Of a stretch of 64,000 bases of DNA, positions 54,331-63,196 are shown in pieces; the first letter of the stretch is position 1, and every line of letters starts with the position of its first letter. The notes beneath the pieces were generated by a model. That model saw only the letters and a list, made by a program, of their open reading frames with translations. It ran no database searches and had not been told where the DNA came from. Both the position numbers and the translations under genes were made by a program. The stretch spans positions 1 to 64,000 of the forward strand of contig NZ_BBJT01000013.1 of assembly GCF_000739915.1 (NCBI RefSeq), read 5' to 3'. This DNA is from Paenibacillus chitinolyticus NBRC 15660. Its GTDB lineage: Bacteria > Bacillota > Bacilli > Paenibacillales > NBRC-103111.

Positions 54331-54825
54331 TCAGGCGGGTTGATTCGTGTCGGGCAAATCCGCCCACATAATGATCGCGTCTTCGTTATTGTCGGTATAA
54401 TAGCCTTTGCGGACGCCGGCATACTGGAAGCCCATTTTGTCGTAGAGGCGCTGAGCCACATAATTCGACGCGCGGACCTCCAGAGTCATGCGGACCGCCC
54501 CCAGCGACCTTGCCTTGGATTGCAGCTGGTGGACGAGCGAAACGCCCAGCTTGCGGCCGCGGAACCGGCCGGATATCGCGATGTTCGTCACATGGGCCTC
54601 ATCCATAATGAGCCACATGCCCCCGTACCCCGCTATGACCCCGTCTACCATCATCACCGTATAATGGGCAAAATGATTGCTCGTCAGCTCGTTGTGAAAA
54701 GCTCCCGCCGACCAGGGTGTCGTAAAGGCTTCCTGCTCGATTTCGCAAATGTACGGGATGTCGTCCAGCCTCATCACACGGAAAATCGGGGTTGAAACAG
54801 GCTGCTCCCATCTTCGTTCGTCCAA
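54331..54825 (-). CDS. rimI: Ribosomal protein alanine N-acetyltransferase (RimI)
   Basis: A 164-residue GNAT enzyme. VTNIAISGRFRGRKLGVSL is the acetyl-CoA loop, followed by MTLEVRASNYVAQRLYDKMGF, a typical RimI pair of motifs. In E. coli RimI acetylates ribosomal protein S18; in Firmicutes it is encoded between tsaB and tsaD, as here. Confidence 0.95.
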   Translation of the reverse strand: MDERRWEQPVSTPIFRVMRLDDIPYICEIEQEAFTTPWSAGAFHNELTSNHFAHYTVMMVDGVIAGYGGMWLIMDEAHVTNIAISGRFRGRKLGVSLVHQLQSKARSLGAVRMTLEVRASNYVAQRLYDKMGFQYAGVRKGYYTDNNEDAIIMWADLPDTNQPA

Positions 54826-54844
54826 AGAGCCCCTCCCCTTTCCG

Positions 54845-55852
54845 TCAGGATTTGGCCTTAGCCATCAAATTCACTTCAGCTTCCGTAAGCTGGGTATAGT
54901 TCGGAACGAATGTATACTTGTCGATCGTTTCTCCTCGTTTTAACCGGGGCAAGCCAAGCAGACCCACTTCGGCCGCCGTCATATCGTAAGGGAGGACGCG
55001 CACAGGGACGCTCAGCTCTGCCGCGGTCTGTCCGATCGTTTCTTCGAAAAAAGAAGTCTCGCCGACGAAAACGATCTCCTTCGGCTTGGCAAATCCGGAA
55101 GGCACGACAAAAGTTCCGTCGTCGCCCGCGGACTGTTCCCCGGTCGTCCCTGCGGCTTCCGTTCCCCCCGCAGTGTCCCCAATGTGACGCGCAAAATCCG
55201 CCACGAGGCGGATGCCGTCCGGCTGAAGCCGGGCCCATCTGCTGCCGGTGTTATCCGGTGCCACATCGCCGCTTGCGTCTGCAGAGCCCAAAAGCTCAAC
55301 GGCCGGTTCATTCCCTGCCGATGCATAAAGCGCGGTAAATGCCTGCCCCCGCCGTGCATTCATCAGGGGCACGAACCAGCGCACGGCACCGTCCGAACCG
55401 GCATCCGCCGATTCAGCGAGCAAGGCCGTCCGCGCACCCAGCGCCAGCGCCTCCAGACTGGAGACGGCCGCAGCCGGAATGCCGAGCGACCAGGCGAACG
55501 TTTTCGCTGCGGTTACCGCAATCCGTACGCCGGTATAGGAACCCGGCCCCTGGCCCGCCACGACCGCGCTGAGATCGTTCGGCCGGATGCCGCGGGAAGC
55601 AAGCAGCTCCTGCAAGTGAGGCATGAGGTGAATGGAATGATTGCGCTCCACGATCGTGTGCTTTTCCGCGACTACGCGGCCGCCCTGAAGCAGGGCAACG
55701 GCCAGTGAAGCCGTGGACGTATCCAGTGCAAGCACATACCCGTTTTCGTCGAATCCGGACCGGCTGCTTTCACGACCTTCACTATCCCCCGCAAGCGGAG
55801 TGTCCTGCGCCATCTCCCGCTCCCGCGTACTATTTCCGTTCCCGCTGCTCAT
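54845..55852 (-). CDS. tsaB: tRNA t6A synthesis protein TsaB with insertions
   Basis: TsaB forms a heterodimer with TsaD. VLALDTSTASLAVALLQGG, LQELLASRG and GQGPGSYTGVRIAVTAAK mark the family. Length is about 335 residues against the usual 230. The excess lies in an N-terminal extension of about 35 residues rich in Gly/Ser/Glu/Arg and an insertion of about 70 between core strands (around residues 180-260: Gly, Ala, Asp, Thr). The start ATG 55852 shares ATGA with the tsaE stop; ATG 55813 with a good GGAG site would remove most of the extension. Confidence 0.93.
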   Translation of the reverse strand: MSSGNGNSTREREMAQDTPLAGDSEGRESSRSGFDENGYVLALDTSTASLAVALLQGGRVVAEKHTIVERNHSIHLMPHLQELLASRGIRPNDLSAVVAGQGPGSYTGVRIAVTAAKTFAWSLGIPAAAVSSLEALALGARTALLAESADAGSDGAVRWFVPLMNARRGQAFTALYASAGNEPAVELLGSADASGDVAPDNTGSRWARLQPDGIRLVADFARHIGDTAGGTEAAGTTGEQSAGDDGTFVVPSGFAKPKEIVFVGETSFFEETIGQTAAELSVPVRVLPYDMTAAEVGLLGLPRLKRGETIDKYTFVPNYTQLTEAEVNLMAKAKS

Positions 55853-56322
55853 ACCAACCATCCGTTCTCTTTCAAATTTGCGCACCAGCTCTCGTAAGGC
55901 TGTCCGGAAGGATTCAAACGGAATACCCGCTCGTCTCCCCCGCTGTGCTCGATATAAATTTCAAGCCGGTTCGGCGGCAAAAGCTCCTCCACCAGACTCG
56001 CCCATTCAATCAAAGTCAGACCTTCCCCGTAAAAATACTCGTCCAGCCCCAAATCCTCGGCTTCTTCCAAAGAAATCCGATAAACATCCATATGATAGAG
56101 AGGGAACTCTCGTCCCTCGTATTCTTTAATCAGCGTAAAAGTCGGGGAATTGACAACGCCTTGCACCCCGATCGATTTAGCCACCGCCTGCGAAAAACGC
56201 GTTTTGCCCGCGCCAAGATCGCCGTCCAGCGCGATTACGGCGCCGGGACCCGCAAGCACTGCCAATTGGGCAGCCAATGCTTCCGTGTCCCGTTCGTCTG
56301 CGGCTTTATATTGGTAAGCCAT
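55849..56322 (-). CDS. tsaE: tRNA t6A synthesis ATPase TsaE
   Basis: A 157-residue P-loop protein needed for turnover of the TsaBDE complex. Walker A is [12 protein letters not shown] near residue 38; [14 protein letters not shown] and HMDVYRI follow, with [14 protein letters not shown] as the later conserved segment. It overlaps tsaB as ATGA and is 15 bases after thiL. Confidence 0.97.
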   Translation of the reverse strand: MAYQYKAADERDTEALAAQLAVLAGPGAVIALDGDLGAGKTRFSQAVAKSIGVQGVVNSPTFTLIKEYEGREFPLYHMDVYRISLEEAEDLGLDEYFYGEGLTLIEWASLVEELLPPNRLEIYIEHSGGDERVFRLNPSGQPYESWCANLKENGWLV

Positions 56323-56337
56323 CTCCGTCGCTTCCTC

Positions 56338-57369
56338 TCATTTCGCAGCAAAGTGATTGTAGCCCCGCTTCGGCAGCGGCTGCACGGTCCCGTCCGGACG
56401 CTGCAGCCGCACCCCTTCACCCGCGGCCGTCACACGTCCGATGACGTGCAGGGGCAGCCCTTCGCCCGAGAACGCCTCGCGCAGGGCTGCCAGATCCGCT
56501 TCTGCGGCCGTGCCCAGAAGCTGGTAGTCCTCGCCGCCGTACAGCACCCACTCCAGCGGGTCGGCGGCCAGCTTCTCCGCGCAGGCGCGAAGCCCTTCGG
56601 CCAGCGGCAGCTTCTCCTCCGCGATGAGGAGCCCGACTCCCGAAGCCTCGGCGATTTCGGCGGCTTCGCTCGCGAGCCCGTCGCTGATGTCGTTCAGCGC
56701 CCGGCACAAGCCCGTGCGCTGAAGCAGCTCCCCGGCCGCAGCCTGCGGCAGAGGCCGGGTGTGGGCGCGGACGAGCTCCGCCGTTTCTGCGGGCAGCTCG
56801 CCCCAAAGCGCCGCGTCCGTGCCGCGGTGCAGGAGGTAGCTCAGCCCCGCGGCCGAGCCGCCGAGCGGCCCCGTCACGAAGACGGCGTCGCCCGGCTTCG
56901 CGCCGCTGCGCAGCAGGGCCCGGCCTGCGGGGACTTCGCCCAGAATCGTGACGGTCAGCACGATTCCGCCGCGCGTGGACGTCGTGTCGCCGCCGATGAC
57001 GGCCACACCGAACAAGTCCGCGCACTCATACAATCCGGCGTAGATGCGCCGGATCTGTTCCGTGTCGGCATCCTTCGGCAAAGATAGCGCGACAAGCGCA
57101 TAACGTGCTTTCGCGCCCATCGCGGCCATGTCGCTGATATTCGAAGCCATCGCCTTGAATCCGATGTCCTCGTCCCTCATCGTCACAGGCAGGAAATGAA
57201 TCCCTTCGGTCATCGTGTCGCAAGAGGCGACAAGCTGCATGCCGGGAGACAAGGCGGTAACGGCCGCATCGTCTCCGATGCCGACCACCACTCCTTGCGA
57301 ACGCATTCCGTCCGCCTGTTGTCTGTCCCCCGTCAGCAGGCGGATCAGGCCGAATTCGTCATGCTGCAT
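56338..57369 (-). CDS. thiL: Thiamine-monophosphate kinase
   Basis: A 343-residue ATP-dependent kinase making thiamine diphosphate. EFGLIRLL, GIGDDAAV, MTEGIHFL, MASNISDMAAMGA, VIGGDTTS and NDISDGLASE are the AIR-synthase-fold motifs of ThiL. Strong GC bias (many Ala, Gly, Arg). It heads the t6A operon, a frequent arrangement in Firmicutes. Confidence 0.97.
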   Translation of the reverse strand: MQHDEFGLIRLLTGDRQQADGMRSQGVVVGIGDDAAVTALSPGMQLVASCDTMTEGIHFLPVTMRDEDIGFKAMASNISDMAAMGAKARYALVALSLPKDADTEQIRRIYAGLYECADLFGVAVIGGDTTSTRGGIVLTVTILGEVPAGRALLRSGAKPGDAVFVTGPLGGSAAGLSYLLHRGTDAALWGELPAETAELVRAHTRPLPQAAAGELLQRTGLCRALNDISDGLASEAAEIAEASGVGLLIAEEKLPLAEGLRACAEKLAADPLEWVLYGGEDYQLLGTAAEADLAALREAFSGEGLPLHVIGRVTAAGEGVRLQRPDGTVQPLPKRGYNHFAAK

Positions 57370-57489
57370 AGATGCCGCTCCTCCGGTTTGGTTTGCCTCC
57401 TATTATAGCCCTCTATTCCCCCTCTAGCAACCGGGATATATGTGCTCCCGCAAGGCGCGGGCGCTCTTCCGGCTCCTTTTCCGCCCAGC

Positions 57490-57529
57490 AAAAAAAAGCG
57501 CCTGCATGTGCTTTCCTTCATGCAGGCGC
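57490..57529 (-). terminator. Terminator of the 65-residue gene
   Basis: GCGCCTGCATG, ten-base loop, CATGCAGGCGC and eight T residues on the minus strand, six bases after the stop. Confidence 0.9.
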
Positions 57530-57534
57530 CCTCC

Positions 57535-57732
57535 TTACTCTTGCTCATTATCCGTTACGGATTCGGGATATCCCATCGTATCCGTGGTGGATTCCTCGAT
57601 CAGACCGTTATGAACCGTAACCTGTCCGCCGCCGAGCCCTTCATTGATCATCCGGTCGATGTCCATGTAATAGTCGTCCCGGCCTTGATGGGTCCCGTCT
57701 TTGAGTTCTTTGTGCTGCTTGTCGTCTCCCAT
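57535..57732 (-). CDS. Small hydrophilic protein, 65 aa
   Basis: ATG 57732 follows GGAGG by eight bases and its own terminator follows the stop. The protein is acidic, without cysteine or hydrophobic stretch; the core DYYMDIDRMINEGLGGG is the most distinctive part. It resembles short conserved proteins of sporulating Bacilli by size and composition, but no family could be named. Confidence 0.65.
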   Translation of the reverse strand: MGDDKQHKELKDGTHQGRDDYYMDIDRMINEGLGGGQVTVHNGLIEESTTDTMGYPESVTDNEQE

Positions 57733-57799
57733 TTCATTCACCTCCACTCCCCGAGTAAACCTGGCTCCGGTTAGCGTGGCACAAATCCGCCAAAAGCAT

Positions 57800-57829
57800 T
57801 CATATCAGGCGAATTTTTTGGACATACTG
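57800..57829 (+). promoter_or_regulatory. Possible sigma-G/F promoter of ku
   Basis: TCATA (57800-57804), 18 bases, CATACTG (57823-57829). Compared with the forespore sigma-G consensus (GHATR and CATNNTA) the -35 has four of five and the -10 six of seven matching positions. In B. subtilis the Ku and LigD genes are forespore expressed under sigma-G. Confidence 0.4.
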
Positions 57830-57922
57830 TAGCTAAAAAGAAGTTTGGTCACAGAGCGGCCGGTCCCGTGGGGATTCAATAAAATAAGCCCGTTACGCGG
57901 GCTACCTAGGAGGTTTTCCCTC

Positions 57923-58789
57923 ATGCATACGGTCTGGAAAGGCGCCATCAGCTTCGGTCTGGTGCACGTTCCCGTCAAAATGTTCTCGGCTACGGAAGAG
58001 AAAGACATCTCCATGCGTTACATTCACAAACGCTGCACCACCCCGCTTTCTTACGTAAGAAAATGCACCACCTGCGACACGGAAGTGGAGTGGGGAGAAA
58101 TTACGAAGGGCTATGAATACGAGCCCGGCCGCTTCGTTCTTTTCGAGAAAGAAGAACTGGAGAAAATCTCCGGCGAAGCGACTAAAGAGATTAAAATCTT
58201 GGATTTTGTCAACTTGACCGACATCGATCCCATTTATTTTCAGAAGACGTACTACCTATCCCCCGGAGATACGGGTGCCAACGCCTATAACCTGCTGCTC
58301 GAATCCATCAAGCAGACCGGCAAAATCGGGATCGCCACCATTTCCATCCGTTCCAAAAGCAGTCTGGCAGCCGTCCGGGTTATCGATAACTGCATCGCTT
58401 TGGAGACGATTTTCTATCCGGACGAGATTCGCGCGATCAGTCAGGTTCCCAATCTCCCGGAAGCCTCGAACGTCAATGACAAAGAGCTGACGATGGCCAA
58501 AATGCTGATCGAACAGTTGTCTACCCCATTCGAACCGGAGAAATACCAGGACGAGTACCGCACAGCGCTTATGGAAGCGATCCAGCAGAAAGTGGCCGGC
58601 GAAGAGGTCCAGGTCGCTCCGGAGCAGAAACGCACCAACGTGATCGACCTGATGTCCGCACTGCAAGCGAGCCTCGAAGCCGTCAAGCCCGTCGCTGCGG
58701 ACAAGTCGGACGCCAAAGCCAAAGCGAAGCCCAAAGCCGCGGCCAAACCGCGCAAGCCAAAGGAAACGGCCAAGGAAACGGTATCCTGA
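57923..58789 (+). CDS. ku: Non-homologous end-joining protein Ku
   Basis: A 288-residue bacterial Ku, a homodimeric ring that binds DNA ends and recruits LigD. HTVWKGAISFGLVHVPVKM is the typical start; RYIHKRCTTPLSYVRKC and YEYEPGRFVLFEKEEL follow. A Lys/Ala/Pro tail of about 35 residues, common in Ku and thought to help DNA binding, ends the protein. AGGAGG lies eight bases before ATG 57923. The ligase and polymerase partners are encoded downstream. Confidence 0.96.
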   Translation: MHTVWKGAISFGLVHVPVKMFSATEEKDISMRYIHKRCTTPLSYVRKCTTCDTEVEWGEITKGYEYEPGRFVLFEKEELEKISGEATKEIKILDFVNLTDIDPIYFQKTYYLSPGDTGANAYNLLLESIKQTGKIGIATISIRSKSSLAAVRVIDNCIALETIFYPDEIRAISQVPNLPEASNVNDKELTMAKMLIEQLSTPFEPEKYQDEYRTALMEAIQQKVAGEEVQVAPEQKRTNVIDLMSALQASLEAVKPVAADKSDAKAKAKPKAAAKPRKPKETAKETVS

Positions 58790-58816
58790 GTAGGCCTTCC
58801 TCAAGAACGACAGCAG

Positions 58817-58851
58817 AAACGAGCCGCCGTCATCGGAGGCTCGTTTTTTTT
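58817..58851 (+). terminator. ku terminator
   Basis: AAACGAGCC, 12-base loop, GGCTCGTTT and a run of T residues, about 30 bases after the stop. Confidence 0.85.
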
Positions 58852-58882
58852 GGGCTGTTTTCAGAGGGGGAGGGGACTGTCT

Positions 58883-59830
58883 TCACTTTTCCCGCAAAAA
58901 GGTACATTCCTCAGGCGCGACGGATAGAAAAGCTTGGATACTCGGCTGCCTCAGGGTCAAATACCGGGTCCATTCCATGAACCGGATCTTCACGGTAAGC
59001 CGCGGCTGCAGCCAGGCAGCCTCCCTGCTCCGCTCCGGTTCGTTGACAAACGGCTTCTCCGGCACGATAAGAGGCCTTGTTAAAGCCGTCAGGTCGATCC
59101 AATCCTGGCGGCTCAGCTTGCCCGTCCCCGCGTGTCCGATGTACACAAGCCGCCCCTCTTCGTTGTACAACCCGAGCAGAATCGCGTTCACAACTCCCGA
59201 GCGGTAAGTCACGCCCCCGACCACCGCGTTCACATCCTGGTAGTTTTTATGCTTGCGCCAGCGTTGATCTTTGCCTTTGAGCGCGTAGGTGCTCCCCAAG
59301 TCTTTGTACACGACTCCTTCCAGACCGTGCGCCTGGGCAATGCCGAACAGTTCTTCCGTCTGCGTAAAGCTTTGGACGATTTGGACCCGGTCATCCGGGA
59401 TGACCAGTTCTTCAAGAAGCGCCTGTCTTTCCGACAGCGGCTTGTCGATGACCCATTCGTCATTGCAATACAAAATGTCAAACAGCATGTAGACGACCGG
59501 AACTTTCCGCACCGAGCCCGCCAAGGATTTCCCGCTGCGTAGGCCGTCCCTTTTCATGACTTGATGAAAGGAAGGTTTCCCGTTTTCCAGCGCGATGATT
59601 TCCCCGTCCAGGATGACGTTCCTCGCTTGGCAATAATCCGTGACGGCCTGATATTCCGGGTATTGGAGCGTTCTTTCGTTGAGCTTCCGGTTAAACAACT
59701 GCACGTCCGTTCCGTCATAGTAAGTGAGCACGCGGACCCCGTCCCATTTGAACTGGGCAATCCATTCCTCGCCCGAAGGCGCCCGATCCGTGGAAACCGG
59801 CTCGAACGGAACAACCGGTGGTAGATTCAT
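58883..59830 (-). CDS. ligD: ATP-dependent DNA ligase (LigD ligase domain, stand-alone)
   Basis: A 315-residue ligase that seals nicks and breaks in end joining. The adenylation Lys is in QFKWDGVRVL near residue 30, followed by DGEIIAL (motif III), YMLFDILY, GLEGVVYKD (motif IV) and RWRKHKNYQ (motif V); the C-terminal part is an OB fold. It corresponds only to the ligase part of the large multi-domain LigD; no nuclease domain is present. It is convergent with ku and divergent from the polymerase gene. Confidence 0.93.
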   Translation of the reverse strand: MNLPPVVPFEPVSTDRAPSGEEWIAQFKWDGVRVLTYYDGTDVQLFNRKLNERTLQYPEYQAVTDYCQARNVILDGEIIALENGKPSFHQVMKRDGLRSGKSLAGSVRKVPVVYMLFDILYCNDEWVIDKPLSERQALLEELVIPDDRVQIVQSFTQTEELFGIAQAHGLEGVVYKDLGSTYALKGKDQRWRKHKNYQDVNAVVGGVTYRSGVVNAILLGLYNEEGRLVYIGHAGTGKLSRQDWIDLTALTRPLIVPEKPFVNEPERSREAAWLQPRLTVKIRFMEWTRYLTLRQPSIQAFLSVAPEECTFLREK

Positions 59831-59920
59831 GTAAGGTGCCTCGCTTCCGGTACTTTTTACCTTCCATTATTGCCAAAAGCTCCACGCGGAATCCCGCTTA
59901 GGGTCTTGTTCCGCCGTAAA

Positions 59921-59950
59921 GAATAGTCCGCCTCTTTTTCGTCCACAATG
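59921..59950 (+). promoter_or_regulatory. Possible sigma-G promoter of the LigD polymerase gene
   Basis: GAATA (59921-59925), 18 bases, CACAATG (59944-59950). The -35 fits the sigma-G consensus fully, the -10 partly. Same spacing as the candidate at ku. Confidence 0.3.
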
Positions 59951-59987
59951 GGGATAAATGCTTGTACGTCCGGAAGGAGTGCGCAGG

Positions 59988-60881
59988 ATGCCCACAGGGT
60001 ACAAAAAAACGCAAGGCACGATCATGGTCGAAGGGCAGGAGCTGACCATTACCAACCCCGGGAAGCCTCTCTGGCCTGAGGCGGGAATTACGAAGCTTGA
60101 TTTCCTCCAAAAGCTGATTGAGCTGTCCCCTTATTTGCTGCGCTACTGCAGAGACCGGCATTTGACGACGATCCGTTTCCCTCACGGCATTCACGACAAA
60201 TCGTTTTACCAGAAAAATACCCCCGAGCCCGTTCCGGATTTCGTGAATCTTGCTCCGCTGGACGGCATCCGGTATGTGAATCTGGATTCGCTTCCGACGC
60301 TGATCTGGCTCGGCAACCTGGCCTGCCTGGAATTTCATCCCTCGTTCCACCGCATCGGGGAGACACTGCCGGCCGAGTGGCTCATAGATATCGACCCCAG
60401 CCTGGAAGTCGAACCGCGGATCATGGAAGCGGCTCACCTGATCGGAGAGGTGCTGGATTCGCTTCGTATCCAGTCCGTGCCCAAAACGTCCGGAGCGACC
60501 GGCATACAAATTTACGTGCCCATCCAACACGGATACACCTTCGAGCAGCTTCGCAAAATCGGCTATTTCATCGGCTCCTTCGTCGTCAAAAAATATCCGA
60601 AGCTATTTACGATCGAGCGCCTGAAAAAGAATCGCGGCGATCTCATTTACTTCGATTACCTGCAGCACTGGTACGGCAAAACGCTCTCCGCTCCCTATAC
60701 GCCGCGGGCCAAAATCCACGGAACCGTCTCCACCCCGCTGCTTTGGGAGGAAGTCGAGCGGCGTTGTGATCCGAGAGATTTTACCCTACACGTCATCGTG
60801 GAGCGGATCAAGAAGATGGGCGATCTGATCGAGAAGGTGCCTCCCCAGAACCTTGATGCCGTTTTGTCTCACTTGGAGTAG
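59988..60881 (+). CDS. LigD polymerase/primase domain protein, stand-alone
   Basis: A 297-residue archaeo-eukaryotic-primase-type polymerase that fills gaps during end joining. LTITNPGKPLWPE is the conserved start, WLGNLACLEFHP and LIDIDPSLEVE hold the catalytic acidic residues, and TSGATGIQIYVP follows. AAGGAG lies eight bases before ATG 59988. In many bacteria this domain is fused to the ligase; here the two are separate divergent genes 157 bases apart. Confidence 0.94.
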   Translation: MPTGYKKTQGTIMVEGQELTITNPGKPLWPEAGITKLDFLQKLIELSPYLLRYCRDRHLTTIRFPHGIHDKSFYQKNTPEPVPDFVNLAPLDGIRYVNLDSLPTLIWLGNLACLEFHPSFHRIGETLPAEWLIDIDPSLEVEPRIMEAAHLIGEVLDSLRIQSVPKTSGATGIQIYVPIQHGYTFEQLRKIGYFIGSFVVKKYPKLFTIERLKKNRGDLIYFDYLQHWYGKTLSAPYTPRAKIHGTVSTPLLWEEVERRCDPRDFTLHVIVERIKKMGDLIEKVPPQNLDAVLSHLE

Positions 60882-60904
60882 CATGCGGGCCGCTCGGCCC
60901 CAGT

Positions 60905-60937
60905 AAGATCTTTCACTTTCCAGTGGGAGATCTTTTT
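60905..60937 (+). terminator. Terminator of the LigD polymerase gene
   Basis: AAGATCT.CACT / AGTG.AGATCTT followed by TTT. Confidence 0.8.
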
Positions 60938-61022
60938 GGCATGGATTCTGCACCATTCTAAATTTTCTTTTCCAATACCTGCATAGATGAGGTAAACTAA
61001 TAACAACCATTAAATAACAATT

Positions 61023-61484
61023 ATGGATGTAAAATTGAACGGTTTATTGAACCTTTATAGAGAGGCGATGGCTGCCGTGAACTTTAAAGAGGCTTTGAAG
61101 GGCAGAACGTTTATGCTGCTCGGTTTGCTGTTACTGCTGTTTATTTTGTTTAAAATGGTTCCGCTGCTGGATGCCGGTCAGCCTACCTTTTGGCCTACCA
61201 TAATCTTCGTTGTATGCATTCTGATGAACATGTCATGCGACATTTATTTATCCCCATTCCTTAAAAAACCGGATGAACGGATGAAGGCGATCCGGTCTAA
61301 AGCTTATGTCTATTCCTATTTTGCCGCCCTGATTTATATGGCTGCGGCTGCGGTTCTTGTTCTAATGGAAATGACTCCAATTCCCGTTCCTCTGATTTTC
61401 TTGGATCTGGTCGCTTTTGCGGGCCTGACCCCCAACCTCCTCCTGATTCTGTTTTTCAAACGGTCCGCCAAGCTCTCATCGTGA
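61023..61484 (+). CDS. Four-helix membrane protein of unknown function
   Basis: Up to 153 residues with four membrane helices at about 29-50, 58-78, 92-115 and 120-145. The first ATG (61023) has no ribosome site; ATG 61068 or GTG 61077, preceded by GAGAGG, are alternatives, the latter giving a protein starting NFKEALKGRTF. No family recognised. It lies alone between two terminators. Confidence 0.6.
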   Translation: MDVKLNGLLNLYREAMAAVNFKEALKGRTFMLLGLLLLLFILFKMVPLLDAGQPTFWPTIIFVVCILMNMSCDIYLSPFLKKPDERMKAIRSKAYVYSYFAALIYMAAAAVLVLMEMTPIPVPLIFLDLVAFAGLTPNLLLILFFKRSAKLSS

Positions 61485-61504
61485 TGCTTCCGGATCTGTG
61501 CGCC

Positions 61505-61546
61505 AAAAAGCCCCGTATCACTTTTTTAAGTGAACAGGGCTTTTTT
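61505..61546. terminator. Terminator between the membrane protein and cls
   Basis: AAAAAGCCC...TCACTT / AAGTGA...GGGCTTTTTT; A-run and T-run on both sides serve the two converging genes. Confidence 0.85.
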
Positions 61547-61562
61547 ACATTTGCCTTGCCTC

Positions 61563-62993
61563 TTAGAACAAAGGCGACAGCAATCTTCCCAGCACTTCTT
61601 TGCCGCGCTGGAAGCGGGAGCGTTTTTCGAACTCCGACAGGATGATCCGCTTGCTGTTTTTCAGATCCTCCAGGAAATCATGCTCCAGCCGCTCGATCGA
61701 TTCTTTGTCGTACAGGATAGCGTTCAGCTCAAAGTTGCTGTAAAAGCTGCGCATGTCCATATTGGCCGTCCCCACGGTAGCGAACAAATCGTCAATGATG
61801 GTCACCTTCGCATGCACGAATCCGGGCTGGTACTGATAAAATCTCACCCCCGTCTGCATGAGTTCATGAATATAGGACAGCGAAGCGTAGTGGACGATCC
61901 AGGAATCGGGAATTTGCGGAAAAATGATTTTCACATCGACGCCGCTTATAGCCGCCGTTTTGAGCCCCATGATCAGACTCGCGTCGGGGATAAAGTACGG
62001 AGTCGTAATATAGATCCGCTTTTTGGCCGTCGTAATGCCCCCGAAATAGGATTCTAAAATCGAGTCCCAATGGGCATCGGGTCCGCTCGCCACGATTTGA
62101 ACGGGTTTCTGGCCTTCACACGCATGCTCGGGGAAAAAGTTCGTGTCCACCAGCTTCTGGCGGCAAACAAATTCCCAGTCGGACAGGAACGTACTCTGCA
62201 AATAGTACACGGAATCCCCTACAAGCTTCAGGTGGGTATCCCTCCAAAACCCGAGGACCGGATGCTTCCCAAGGTATTCGTCTCCTATGTTAATGCCGCC
62301 TACGAAACCGACCGTCCCGTCCACCACGATAATTTTGCGGTGATTGCGGTAGTTCATCCGTTTATCGAAAAAGGCAATGAAGGCCGGAAGAAAACAGTAG
62401 GTATCTATTCCCGCTTCGACAAATTCGCGTATGTAAGAGGAGGCCAGCTTGTAACTGCCGATTCCGTCATAAATGACGCGGACTTTAACGCCCTCGCGCG
62501 CTTTCCGGATAAGCAGTTCCTGAAATTTTTTGCCGGTGTCGTCGTGCCGTACGATATAAAACTCAAAATGAATATGATGCTTCGCATTCTCCATCGCCTC
62601 GAACATAGCCTCGTAAGCCGCCTCGGCGTTGGTCAGTACCTCCACCTCGTTGTTACGGGTGATCGGCGAGCTGGGAATGTTGCTCAGCAGCCCGAACAGA
62701 CGCGGTTCTTTGACAATGCTGGGGACGGGATAATCCCGGCCTTTCTTCGTGTTCTCCAGCTCCCGGCGCATCTCCCGCTGCATTTCCCCGAGCACCCTCC
62801 GGTTTTTGCGTTTCACGTGGCGGCGCTGGGAGTACTCTTTGGCCAGAAAATAGTACATAATAAATCCGATAACCGGTAGGATAAACAATATCATAAGCCA
62901 GGCAACCGTTTTGGTCGGATTTCGGAATTCCACCACAACGATCGTGACGATTTGAAAAATAAATAACAGCAGCGCAATGACAAGCCACAGCAT
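61563..62993 (-). CDS. cls: Cardiolipin synthase
   Basis: A 476-residue phospholipase-D-fold enzyme that joins two phosphatidylglycerol molecules. Two N-terminal membrane helices (about 3-24 and 31-52), then two HKD motifs: HRKIIVVDGTVGFVGG near residue 217 and HAKVTIIDDLFATVGT near 395. All catalytic residues are present and the length is standard for the ClsA type. Confidence 0.96.
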   Translation of the reverse strand: MLWLVIALLLFIFQIVTIVVVEFRNPTKTVAWLMILFILPVIGFIMYYFLAKEYSQRRHVKRKNRRVLGEMQREMRRELENTKKGRDYPVPSIVKEPRLFGLLSNIPSSPITRNNEVEVLTNAEAAYEAMFEAMENAKHHIHFEFYIVRHDDTGKKFQELLIRKAREGVKVRVIYDGIGSYKLASSYIREFVEAGIDTYCFLPAFIAFFDKRMNYRNHRKIIVVDGTVGFVGGINIGDEYLGKHPVLGFWRDTHLKLVGDSVYYLQSTFLSDWEFVCRQKLVDTNFFPEHACEGQKPVQIVASGPDAHWDSILESYFGGITTAKKRIYITTPYFIPDASLIMGLKTAAISGVDVKIIFPQIPDSWIVHYASLSYIHELMQTGVRFYQYQPGFVHAKVTIIDDLFATVGTANMDMRSFYSNFELNAILYDKESIERLEHDFLEDLKNSKRIILSEFEKRSRFQRGKEVLGRLLSPLF

Positions 62994-63196
62994 CGGCCGG
63001 TTCTCCCCCTTCTCTGTTCCATGGCCGGCCCTTGCCGGCCGGGATTGCCGTATCGTTAGGTTTTACGTACTCTTAATCCACTATTCGGACCCTATAAACA
63101 TAAGCCGATCACATTGTCTTGTAAAGCTGGGTTATCTAAACCGGACATGGTATAATAATCGTTAAACCTATCTACAGAGACCAGGAGAGAAAGCAC

